The translations under genes and the position numbers were made by a program. A DNA stretch of 64,000 nt. Origin: Dama dama (taxonomy: Eukaryota > Chordata > Mammalia > Artiodactyla > Cervidae). The stretch lies in the NCBI RefSeq assembly GCF_033118175.1, contig NC_083692.1, positions 92,374,501 through 92,438,500 of the forward strand. The letters run 5' to 3'. Under the pieces are notes generated by a model. It made no database searches and had not been told where the DNA came from. It saw only the letters and a list, made by a program, of their open reading frames with translations. Below, in pieces: positions 9,402-19,650 of this stretch (position 1 is its first letter; every line of letters begins with the position of its first letter).

Positions 9402-12400
9402 GTGAGTGCGCGCCTCTCGCCCGGGCAGCCAGGAGAAGCCCGGGCAGGAAATTGTCAATTTGTTCCTTATTTTACCTTAATGTGCCCTAAATGGACTAAT
9501 TTCTTTAAAAGTAATTGTGCTGCATTAAAGTTTAATTTAATTTAACAACGTCTTTAAAAAAAATCTATGGAATATGTAGATCCAAAGGAGTTGGGTGATG
9601 TTGTTACTTTTTGTTTTTCTTATTTTTTCACTTCCTCCCTCCCCCTTATTGTTGTTATTTATTTATTTTTTTGAAGGGGGCGATCTACCCCGTGATAATT
9701 TGTTTGGAGGCGTTTTTTCCCCTTCTCTTCCCCTCCTGTTTGCCTTAATTTCAGATTTCTTTCTTCTCTTTTTTCCTCTCTTTCTCTCTCCCCATACCTC
9801 TTTCTCCTCCTCTTCTAAGTATGGTTGAATTTGTAAAACTCAGTCTTGAAGGAGAAGCCACGGCAATAGAAGCAATTTACTAAGTGTACTCATTGAGAAA
9901 GGAGAAAAGCCAGATTCATCCTCGCAGGCATCCGGCCTGCAAAGGGACTCGGCATTGCCAATCAATGGCTGAGAGGAACGTGCCTTTTATATCTCCGGAA
10001 AGAAAAGTTGAATTCTCTAAAGTTTGATTCACTGTTATGTCTAGAGACTTTACTTGAGTTTTCTTAAAGCTGTCTGGGTTACTGGGCTCTGGGTTTCCGG
10101 TTTGGGAATCTTTGGTGATGGATGTGACTCCATTTTCCAAACACTTTCTCTGATTTGAGGGGGAGGCGGAGCTGATTTGGGTTGATTTCGGGGGGTGGAA
10201 AGCTTGGCGACTTATTCATCTTCCGAAAGTGAGAGGGAATCGGCTGAGGGTCGGAGGTAGAGTTCTCAGGCTGCCTAAGAGCAGGTGGGGCAGCAACGGA
10301 GAAACTGTTTAATTTTCCTTCTTTCTTTTCTTCCCCCCTCCCCCCACCCCCCGCTCGGTCCTAGGATAAGCTCTGGAGTTCCTAGAACGCCGGGGGGTAC
10401 GGTTCATGAAAGGGTCTCCGAGGCATGTTTCATTGCCGGGACTAGGAGTGTTTCATTGTGGGAGAGACGAAAGCATGTGTTGTTTACTAAGGGACTCCGC
10501 TGCGGAGAGAAGGGAAAAGGCCGGGAGACGGTCTTGCAACCTGACAGTCCAGATCCTGGGGCCCCAGGCTGAGCACCCCGGGATATTGCTCCAGAGGGCG
10601 ACCGTGGGCGCAGAGGGAGCCGAGCACGCTGGAAAAGGACCACGCGGGGCGTACAGCCCCTCCTGGAATGGCCAGGGCAGTAGTGACCGCCGTCCCCTTG
10701 CCTCCTCAGGTATGAAAGATGCCGCCGAGCTTCTGGGCCACCGGGAGGCGGTGAAGTGTAGGCTGGGCGTAGGTGGCTCTGACCCCGGGGGCCACCCGGG
10801 AGACCTAGCGCCCAGCTCCGACCCAGTCGAGGGAGCCACCCTGCTGCCCGGGGAGGACATCACCACAGTGGGCTCTACGCCGGCCTCGCTGGCGGTGAGC
10901 GCAAAGGACCCGGACAAGCAGCCGGGGCCCCAGGGCGGCCCGAACCCCAGCCAAGCCGGTCAGCAGCAGGGCCAACAGAAGCAGAAGCGCCATCGGACGC
11001 GCTTCACCCCCGCCCAGCTCAACGAGCTGGAGAGGAGCTTCGCCAAGACTCACTACCCCGACATCTTCATGCGCGAGGAGCTGGCCCTTCGTATCGGGCT
11101 GACCGAGTCCCGAGTGCAGGTACGCTGGGCTTGGGCGCCAGGGAAGAAGACAAGGAGCGGGTGGGGGGAATTAGGCGAAGGCAGCAGGGTCTTTCCTTCC
11201 CTTACAGGGATCCTGGGCTAAGCTTTCCTGGGTGAAGTTAGCTCCTCTGCCCGCGAACTGGCCCCATCGATGGACAGACAGTGCCCCCATCTCCTGCCAG
11301 TATAACCCACATTTCCGCAGAAACTCCTCCAAAGCGAAGCCGGCGTCATTCGATTGCTAGGTCTCTTCCTTCCTCCCTAGAAGGAAATCTCCAGGTCTGC
11401 CACCTTCCGTGTCTCCTAGGCGGCTAACCCCCCGCGGGCAATTCCACTCCAGCTCGCGTTATAGACAAGTATTTCATTACCCGCTAATGAGTTTGTGTCA
11501 AGTGTCTGGATAAATGGGAGAATGCATCATACAATACAGAAAACACGAAAAAGGAGAAAATAAGGCGAAGTGGGCGCCTTTCAGAAAAGATCTACAGGTT
11601 TTCCTGCATATCACACTCCTGCCGCTCTCCGGCGAAGTACCCTCTAGCTTCGATGCTTATAAAGGTTTTGAATCTGGTGGCCTACCATTGCGCTGGGGGC
11701 AGCTGGAGCGATCCCCCACAGCCTATGAGTCCTGGTTTCCCCTAAAGTAACTTGGGCAGTGTGTGTGGGGGTGGTGGTGGTGGGGGGGGGATAAGGGCTT
11801 TCTGGTGTAGCTGCCCGATTTGAAGAAAGGACATTTAGGTCAGAAAAGACTGACCAGTAGTAAACAAAATCATTACTGACCCCTTGTTCTAGTCTAACCA
11901 CCCTCCAAGTTGTAAATTATATATAACTTACAAACCACACCTGTAACTTTTATGAAAATTGGGGTATGAAAGTATAAGTCCAATGAATCTCAGATTTTTT
12001 CCACTTTTTAGAAGAATGAAAACATTATATCAAATATTTTATGGACAGATGCTGGACGTGAGATTCCAAGAGGGGCGGTTAGACTTGAGCTATCCAGGGT
12101 GCTGAAAACCTTCCTAGCCTGTCTTCGATAGGGTCTTTTCTGTTCCTTATCCTGGGTGTCAATCTCAGCTCTAGCTGCTATCAAAAATTTTAAAGATCTC
12201 CGTTTTACAAACTTTAAACATCAAAGTTTAAAGGTCTCAGTTACTTTATATTTAATCTAAAAGTCAAAAGTGTTCATAATCCCAGTGTTGAATTTTTCTG
12301 TCTCCATTCAGCGTTTTAAAGACTGTCTAACCTTCTGTTTTAAACAGTCAGCAAATAAATGTCATTGGGACTTAAGGTGGTCAAGTTAATAAAGAGTATA

Positions 12401-15400
12401 ACACACTATATTAACATTTTTACTCAGTGTAAATCTGGGTGGTTTCTTTAGTGAACTCTGGAAGCCCTGAACCATGGGCCATTGAAATTAAGCATCAGAG
12501 GCATGTTAATTGCATTGTGCAGATATATATTATTAATGCTCTTAAGCTTTTTTTAAAAAAAACTTGCTCCTCTTTTAAATCTGAAATTGAGTTCATACCC
12601 TAACAGAAATATACAATTTCAATATTTTCATTACTGTTAATGATAGTACTGGCTTGTTAAAATCCTGTCAGTTCAAAATTCATAAATTTTTTTCACTCAA
12701 GAGAAATACTATATAATAATTTTTAAGGACTAAAATGCTGTTGTTTAACCTAGGCTTTCTAGTAATTAGTTTGAATTAAAATAGAACTTAGAATCACAAA
12801 TAAAATATAATTGGACAACTGACTTTATGAAAAAAGAAAATGAGGTCTATTAAACTTTATTAGGTCTTCCAAAGGTTAATGGCAGTGATTCTTTTAATAT
12901 AAAAAGTTATAATGAAATAAATGAAATAAAGCACAAACTATGTAATGGAAACAGTTATTTTTAAGAAGTACACAAAAGAGTAATCAAGAAGAATAGAGAC
13001 AGAGTACTTTAATTGTTCTAGCATAATGTTCAACCAAAGATAATAGCTTGATGCTGACGATAGGAAAAATTTAATAGAATGGTAATTTCAATATTTTTAA
13101 AAATAATGTTCCATAGTTTAAAAAGTAATCAGATCAACATAACCTTCTTAATTAACATTTCAAAATGATTAACATTAGGTAATATAATGCAAAAACAATT
13201 TATGTAAAATGTATTTACTTCACAATTCACTGTGTCTTTGCTCCTTGACCAAATTCAAATTAAGTAGTAATTGGTTTATGTTCTTATATGATGAGTACTT
13301 CATAGTTTTCTTTATAGTTAACAGATTGCCACAAATTCTTTTCAGTATGTGGGCTACTGCACTGATTAAAAATGATCTAAACATTTAATTTATTGCAATT
13401 GTATGTTTTTAAAGATACTTTTTGATTCTAGACTAAATGATCCAATATACTTATTTTTATCTACATTTGCCATATATCATCCTTTTAAGTATTTATTAAA
13501 GCACCTCTACTCACACGGAGGCCAATTCCATGTCTGATATCACTCCTCTTTTCTGGCTAGTGTAATAAAACCATTCCTTTTATAGCATGCCATTATTAGA
13601 AACCAATTTCAGAATTATTTATAACCTGGAATGGCTTATTAAGCAGCAATGCGAGAATCATGCAAATTACGCGATCAAATGCAATATAATAAGCATAATC
13701 ATTAGTCTCTAGCACGGATTAATTAACTTTCAATATTTTATTTACATAAAAACCAAATCAGTGAAATAACTTCTGCACAGTCAGGCTTGCCTTTCAATAT
13801 TTTATACGAACAAAAATAATGTGCTGTAATTCCATTGACCGTGTCCCCCAGAATGGCCCTGTCACCTGCCACATCTTAATAGGGGGACAAGCCGAGAGTA
13901 TTTTCTAGTTTTCTAATGGAATGAGAAATTGCATTTTCTTCCTCTCCCAGCACTATTAAAGTGTAATGAATTCGGCCCAGAGTTCACGGCTGGCTGATCG
14001 AAATGAACCTGAGATCTAGGCTTTAATACAGCTCCCCAGATTTCCTCCCAAATCTTCACATTAATCATTTGCTGGATTCCAATGAGATCTTCATAAAGCG
14101 GTTGCTTCGAGGGGGGAAAAAGTAATATTCTCTCTTTCTCTTCTCTTTCTCTATTTCTGAGCCATTTATAGGTGGGGAATTAAACGGGCTATATATTTTA
14201 AAATACATTTACAGTATGTCTATATTACTGTAACAGCAGATATCATGAAAGTGGATTTTTAAATTCCAACCTCCATTAGATTCTCACTGTTGTATTAAGC
14301 ATCTTCTGAGAAGAGCTGCATTTCAAACTGAGTACAAAGTTGGCTGTGGTTGCGGTTAATATATTTCCTGGAGTTGTCATCTGTGCATTCTCAAAATCTC
14401 CCTTAGGTTTTACCTGCATTTTAATCCGTCATGCTCTAGTTTTCAAGTGGAAACATTCACATTTTAAAAACATATGCATCATAGCTTGGAACGGAGGTGC
14501 TCAGACCCCATGCAGAATTTTTTTCCCAATCCCAGTAAGCCATGAAACATAAAAAATTTTGTAGCCATCATTTGACTACTAACCCTCAAACATAATTGAG
14601 CACAATTTTTCGATTATTTCTACAATGTTTAGTTCTTCAACAGCTGTTCTTTTCCGCTTGTGCCTGAGATTCAGAAATCTTGCTGGCAGGCATGTTTTCT
14701 ACTGAGATTCTTCTGGGCAATTCCTCCCCCCTTTCTTCTGTTTCTTTCCCCACTCTCCACACCTGCCCACCACAAACAGTCAAACATTTCAGAATTCGCT
14801 GACATTTGCAGGGTGCTGGGAACCGGTCTTTAATTTATAGATACCTTTCGAAATATATCTGGGTGCAGAATGTGAGGTGTGGGGACCATTTTGGTCACAG
14901 AAGCCATCCTGTCTAGGTACAGTCTTGGATGGATGATGCGAAGTGACCTGTGGCAGTCCGTCTCCTCGAGGTGCTTTCCTGGGCTCCTGTGGGTTACTCT
15001 CCGCTAACAGCTCAATCCTCGGCCTGCTGCCGCATTGATCCCAGTCTCTATCTAGGGCCCTGCTGCCTCATTAATCCACTGCGCCACCAGCTCAAGGGGC
15101 GTTAGCAGGGAAAGGAGTCTGCATCTTTACCCAATCTGGACACTACAGTAGACAAAAACATGGAAAATGAGGTAGAAACCAGAAAGAGATAAAGTGGTGG
15201 GTGATGGGTGGGTGCATGTATGGTAGAAAAGCCAGGGCCAGCCCAAAGGCTGAAGAGAATTCTAGATTGCAGGGCTGTTCATATTGGTAAATGAAGAGCG
15301 TAGCTCCACTGGCTTGGGTGTGTATAACTGGTTTACTGGGAAAGGGGGTCAGGTACTCCCATACTTGTGATACTCTAGTTTGCAGAATAAACACTAAATA

Positions 15401-17299
15401 ATTTGGATTAACACATGACCTTAACGGTGGTCAAGTTGCATTGACCAAATTAAATTATGAGAAAATTCAATCAGTACCTAAGCTGTGTCCCACATCATTT
15501 ATATTTATGCATAGTAAACCTCCAGTTGACTATATGTTAAACTGTAAGCCTGCCAAATAGACATGCTGGCTTTAAAAAAAATCAAATTTAAACATGGGGT
15601 GAGGGGAAGTTTTCTTGGTCAGGCAGTTTACTTGATATCTTTTGGGAAGAACCTTTCCTTCCCCTGTGGTAGTGAATTTGACATTCACAGGCAAATTTGT
15701 CTTATAAAGTCTGAACTTCCAGGGTCCACTGTTAAGAAAAAACTAATAGGAAGATTATTTTCATTTGGAGTATATTTTATCAAACGCATCTCTTTTAAAA
15801 AGACATCTGGGTTTGTCTGAGCAAAATTAAATTTGATTCATAGGTAGTGTGAGCTTTAAACTTGACTTCTTTGGCTTGTAGTGGTCAGAAAATTTGCTTT
15901 TAATTTATAGATAAAACGAGGCGGGGTTGGGGGGGGAGTTGAGGGAACTGGAGGCTTTGTTATTTGGGATCCTCAGTAAATTCTTGGAGGTAATAGATTT
16001 GAAAGCGCTGAGGCTTAGGGCTCTAGCTGGTTCCAGCACAGCTGCACAACCCAGATAAAGTACCCTTAGAGGGGCTTGAGCAGCAGGCACGGACTTGTGG
16101 CAGCAGTACCAGTCGCTCCGAATCAGAAGTCACTGTGGTGACCCAAGCTACACTCGCTCAGTGGCGCTTGCTTTCCCACATGGATCACTGTGTTAAGCTC
16201 TCCGCTCCGTCATCCGTGGCGTTAGGGGTTTTCTTTTGTCTTTCGATTTTGAAACCGTCTTTGTCATCCACAGCTCTTCATCAATTTCCAAATTTCCAGC
16301 CTTTCTGAAAATTCTATACCCCATCATTGTTATAGGCACGCTATTAGGCCACACGGGTACACAGGTTTATCTTCATTTGTACACCTGTGGGTCCAGGTTT
16401 GACAACACGCCTGCCTGCAGACCAGTGCGTCCAAGCGGCTGGCAGAATGTGCGGGCGCGCAGGGGCGTGGTGGATGCTGCGTACGGTGTCTCGTCCGCAC
16501 GGTGTGTAAGTGCTCCCCGGGCACGGTCACTCAGGATCCTGGAGCTGGCGCCCGCCCGGTGGAGGCCCGGGGCGCCGGTTGCCTAGGGCTGGTGGAGAAC
16601 CAAGGTCCCCGGCTGCGTGTGGGGGCGCGCCGGGCCGATGGCACGTGTTCGGCCTGGGGCCGAGGGGGTGGACCTGCCGCGGGTTTCTCGGGCTCGGGCC
16701 CCCGAAGCGCCTGGCCGGGCCGCGGGCTAACAGCGCCCTGTGTGTCTCCCCACCCCCGTCCGCTCCAGGTCTGGTTCCAGAACCGGCGCGCTAAGTGGAA
16801 GAAGCGCAAGAAGACCACCAACGTGTTCCGCGCGCCGGGCACGCTGCTGCCCACGCCAGGCCTGCCCCAGTTCCCGTCGGCTGCCGCCGCCGCCGCCGCC
16901 GCCATGGGCGACAGCCTGTGCTCTTTCCATGCCAACGACACCCGCTGGGCGGCGGCCGCCATGCCGGGCGTGTCGCAGCTGCCGCTGCCGCCGGCGCTGG
17001 GCCGGCAGCAAGCCATGGCGCAGTCGCTGTCCCAGTGCAGCCTGGCGGCCGGGCCGCCGCCCAACTCCATGGGCCTGTCCAACAGCTTGGCGGGCTCCAA
17101 CGGCGCGGGGCTGCAGTCCCACCTCTACCAGCCCGCCTTCCCCGGCATGGTGCCCGCCTCCCTCCCCGGCCCCAGCAATGTCTCCGGCTCGCCCCAGCTC
17201 TGCAGCTCCCCGGACAGCAGCGACGTGTGGCGGGGCACGAGCATCGCCTCCCTCCGCCGCAAGGCGCTAGAGCACACAGTCTCCATGAGCTTCACTTAA
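9365..17299 (+). CDS. OTP: Orthopedia homeobox protein OTP (3 exons, complete)
   Basis: Joining 9365-9401, 10710-11119 and 16769-17299 gives 978 bases: 325 codons and a TAA stop, the length I know for mammalian OTP. Residues 104-163 are the homeodomain, with arm KRHRTRFT and recognition helix WFQNRRAKWKKRKK. Q153 is position 50 (Q50 class), N154 position 51 and R156 position 53. An eight-Ala run follows (187-194), and an OAR motif (SIASLRRKALEH) lies near 307-318. OTP is a nuclear transcription factor. It is known to be needed for hypothalamic neuroendocrine neurons (somatostatin, TRH, CRH, vasopressin and oxytocin lineages), working alongside SIM1 and POU3F2. The start at 9365 has G at -3 and gives the usual N-terminus MLSHADLLDARLG. 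Met14 in exon 2 is the only nearby alternative. No frameshift or missing key residue is seen. Confidence 0.97.
9402..10709 (+). other. OTP: OTP intron 1
   Basis: A 1,308-base intron with GTGAGT donor and CCTTGCCTCCTCAG acceptor. It contains a pyrimidine-rich, T-rich stretch at 9600-9825 and becomes GC-rich near its 3' end. A frame open from 10406 into exon 2 crosses the acceptor and does not represent an alternative start with any support. Confidence 0.9.
10710..11119 (+). CDS. OTP: OTP coding exon 2 (N-terminal region and first 46 homeodomain positions)
   Basis: Completes Gly13 and encodes residues 14-149: an acidic, Gly/Pro/Gln-rich N-terminal region and then homeodomain helices I and II, ending in SRVQ. 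The donor is CAG/GTACGC. The exon end falls between homeodomain positions 46 and 47, the intron site typical of paired-class homeoboxes. The exon lies in a CpG island (about 10.4-11.1 kb). Confidence 0.96.
11120..16768 (+). other. OTP: OTP intron 2
   Basis: A 5,649-base phase-0 intron with donor GTACGC and acceptor CCGTCCGCTCCAG. The first 700 bases and last 350 bases are GC-rich; the middle (11.9-15.9 kb) is AT-rich. I recognise no ruminant SINE, BovB or L1 insertion in it, which is notable for its size. An enhancer-like block at 13.5-14.3 kb is listed separately. Confidence 0.93.
13480..14260. promoter_or_regulatory. Candidate intronic enhancer in OTP intron 2
   Basis: Unique AT-rich sequence dense in TAAT/ATTA cores. 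It carries a perfect POU octamer ATGCAAAT (13660-13667) followed directly by TA, a palindromic TTAATTAA (13719-13726), and a 15-bp exact direct repeat (13727-13741 and 13791-13805). Isolated CpGs survive in AT-rich surroundings (ATTACGCGATC, GCACGGATTA), suggesting constraint. POU3F2 works in the same hypothalamic lineage as OTP, so a POU site fits, but function is inferred. Confidence 0.4.
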
Positions 17300-17860
17300 T
17301 GCCGCCGCGCCCGGCCCGCTCCGCCCCCGGCACCGCCCCCCGGTCCGCCCCGAGGCCCCGGCGGCGCGCGCCCGGGCCCCCCGCTCCCTGCCCCGGCCCT
17401 CGTCCGGGCGCCCTGCCCCGCTCTCCCGCCGCGGCCCCAGCTCCGGGGCCCTGCTCCCTCCCCGCCCGGGCTCCACCACTTCTCGTCCGGCCCTTCCTTC
17501 CCTCCGTCCTCCACCGTCCCGGGCTCGACCCCTAGCCTCGGCCCGCGGGGCCTCCCTCCCGCCTGACTCCGCTCCCCGCACCCTCCCCGCCGCGCCCGGC
17601 AGCCTCACCTGGCCCCTCCCTCCGCCCTGTCGCGAGCGCCCGGCCCACGCTTGCCCGCGCCCCGCCGCCTCCCGGCTCGCGCCCTCAGCCTGGCCTTCCG
17701 ACTGGCGGCATTCCCACCCCCACCTTCTCCACGACGCCTGCGGCCCCCTGGCCCCGCGCCTCGCCCCGGGTCCCTTCTCGCCCGCGCCCCACGGCCCCCC
17801 TCCCGCGCCCTGCCGAAAGCATCCTTCCCGCCATTTTACTTAGCAGGGAGTAGACTCAGG
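16430..17860. promoter_or_regulatory. CpG island over OTP exon 3 and proximal 3' UTR
   Basis: About 1.4 kb of continuous, CpG-dense sequence covering the end of intron 2, the last coding exon and the first 550 bases of the 3' UTR. Long open frames in other reading frames and on the - strand (up to 246 codons) are shadows of this GC-rich exon. Confidence 0.75.
16769..17299 (+). CDS. OTP: OTP coding exon 3 (homeodomain recognition helix to C-terminus)
   Basis: Encodes residues 150-325 from VWFQNRRAKW to the stop TAA at 17297-17299. It contains the recognition helix, a basic stretch (KKRKK) likely to serve as a nuclear signal, the eight-Ala run, a Pro/Ser/Gly/Ala-rich region and the OAR motif near the end. 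The reading frame is open throughout. Confidence 0.96.
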   Translation, partial: VWFQNRRAKWKKRKKTTNVFRAPGTLLPTPGLPQFPSAAAAAAAAMGDSLCSFHANDTRWAAAAMPGVSQLPLPPALGRQQAMAQSLSQCSLAAGPPPNSMGLSNSLAGSNGAGLQSHLYQPAFPGMVPASLPGPSNVSGSPQLCSSPDSSDVWRGTSIASLRRKALEHTVSMSFT

Positions 17861-17900
17861 ATCTGAAATCAGACACCAATGGACTGGTTTGTGGGCAGAA

Positions 17901-17958
17901 ACACACACACACCCGCACTCTCGCTCACTCTCAGACACTACACACGCGCGCGCGCACA
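17901..17958 (+). repeat. AC and CG-rich microsatellite in 3' UTR
   Basis: An (AC)n run at 17901-17912 and a CACACGCGCGCGCGCACAC run at 17941-17958, with CA-rich sequence between. The second part is alternating purine and pyrimidine. Confidence 0.8.
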
Positions 17959-18807
17959 CTCATACACAGTGCACCTAGGTCACACACGGACGTGTTCAAG
18001 GGACAGCACAATGTTAGGATTTTTGTCTAAAAGGAGGACAAGCATCTACTACCAACCGCCTCATCTGAGGGCCTAACTGATTATAATTTGATTTATCCCT
18101 GTATTCTTGCACCGAAATCCTTTCTTTCTTCTCCCACCATCCGTTCCTTGCCTTGTCCATCCGGTCACATCCATGCAGCCCTGTATTGGCTTGCAAGAGA
18201 ACGTTTTTGTCTTATCTTACTTTTATTCTCTTAAGTACAACTGTGTGAGGGTATTGAGAGAAGGCTTCTCAGGAGGAACATGTCTAGTGGATTGGGTGGC
18301 TGGAGTAGACTAAAGCAGTCATGTGATGAAGAGGTGATCTTACCCATTTTGATAAATGTCTTTATGAGAAAGAGTAAAAGAAACATGTAAGAAAATTTTC
18401 CTTTTGTAAAAGCAGAAGCCACATCATTTTTTCTGGATCCTCCAGGGCTGGGCTTTGTTTGCTTCCTTTTCTCCGTTTCTCTCTCCTCGCGCTGCTCTGT
18501 GCCCTAGGTTGTTTTGTGGTCGTCCTGTCGTTCTTCGTGCCCCTCGGCCTCTGCCCTGGCCCCTGCCGGCTGCCGAAGGGTGCACTCAGGCATCTACAAC
18601 CCTGCAACTTTGTACAGAGAAACGCAATCAGCTCTTTCTGCATGTGCTGGTCAAATCCAAACCCAGAGAACAGAAGCGCTTTCGAAGAATGAACAAACAT
18701 GTGAAATAGGATGTTTTGTGTAGATAAAGCATTCTTGTTACATACTGGTCAATTTGTGATATGTTTTAACTTATTGTCTGTGCTTATTTATGGAATTTGG
18801 TTTTCTT

Positions 18808-18813
18808 AATAAA
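18808..18813 (+). terminator. OTP: Poly(A) signal AATAAA of OTP
   Basis: Canonical hexamer in CTTAATAAATGTTTG, about 1.5 kb after the stop codon. TG-rich sequence precedes it and AT-rich sequence follows. It is the best poly(A) signal between the stop codon and the next CpG island. Confidence 0.7.
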
Positions 18814-18944
18814 TGTTTGAGCTAATATAAAGCATATTATTTGACTTTTCCGAACAAGTTTATATCAAGTTAAATGTAAATGGATAAAATAAAATCATTT
18901 TCAGTATGTGATACGGAGAAAGATGGGTTTTGGTGTGAGTTTGA

Positions 18945-19650
18945 ATGCAGAAGGGTCTCGTGGGGGGAAGGGAAGAGAACTTTTCTAAGAGGTTCTCAGT
19001 TGGCGGGATCCCCGCGTCTGGGACTCGTCCGGCCTTCGGTGTGCTTGGGTTCAGTTCCCAGGCCGCACCGCACCCTACAGGACGCACGGATACAGCGTCC
19101 CCGCCGCCAGGCCTAGCCTGCAGTCCCCGGGTACGCAGGCCGGAAGTGAGAAGCGGCCCGGCGATCGCCTCACGCGAGCTCGAGGCCTCGCGAGGCTTCA
19201 GGTCGACCCCTGCCTCTGAGCCCACGATGGGCCTCCGGGCGCAGCTGCCCGCACTTAACGCAGGGCCCGAGAGTTGATAAAGCTTCTCGCGTGAACGGTC
19301 TCTACCGGACAAAGCAGCGGTCGGGAGCCCTCGTCGTCGGGCTGCGTCTGGAAGGACCACGGTGACGGAAGCGTGGAGAGCTCCGGAGCTCTGCCTTCTG
19401 GCGTCTGCCCCAAGGTACCCGGTGGACTAGAGAGGCCCGGGGCCCTCTCCTGGGGCCTAGGCCTCGAGGCCGTCCGAAGGAGGCGGCCTGTCCCCCCTGT
19501 GTCGGGGGGTCCAGGCGAGGCCTCAGGCACCTGGGGCTCCAGATGGGGGCACGTCGTCGGGAGAAGGGTGTCCGGGGCGCCTGGCTGCGGATCAGGTCCT
19601 CTCAGGCCTTCCCTGGTTCACTCTGGGTTTGCTCCGGTTAGCTGAGGATC
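18945..19650. promoter_or_regulatory. Separate CpG island just downstream of OTP
   Basis: CpG-dense block of about 0.7 kb that begins roughly 110 bases after the predicted OTP cleavage site. It contains an ETS/GABP-type site CCGGAAGTG (19140-19148) and a CG palindrome CCTCGCGAGG (19186-19195) like the TCTCGCGAGA promoter element. A TGACGGAAG word lies near 19363. There is no TATA box. These are marks of a CpG promoter, but no convincing exon follows. It may drive a non-coding transcript or act as a regulatory island of OTP. Confidence 0.5.

Larger units (their letters stand above)
17300..18832 (+). other. OTP: OTP 3' UTR (predicted extent)
   Basis: Begins right after the stop codon. The first 550 bases are extremely C/G-rich; the rest is balanced to AT-rich. 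It includes an AC/GC microsatellite (17901-17958). The predicted end lies about 20 bases after the AATAAA at 18808-18813, and the next 60 bases are AT-rich. The end is inferred from the signal, not from transcript data. Confidence 0.6.

Noticed and set aside
10406..10709. Possible alternative OTP start in frame with exon 2, upstream of the acceptor
   Set aside because: The frame merely runs through intron 1. The exon 1 start plus a standard acceptor gives the normal 325-residue protein, and nothing supports an intronic start.
16531..17608. Long antisense and alternate-frame open frames over OTP exon 3 (up to 246 codons)
   Set aside because: Shadows of a very GC-rich coding exon. Translations are repetitive Ala/Arg/Gly/Pro and lack family similarity.
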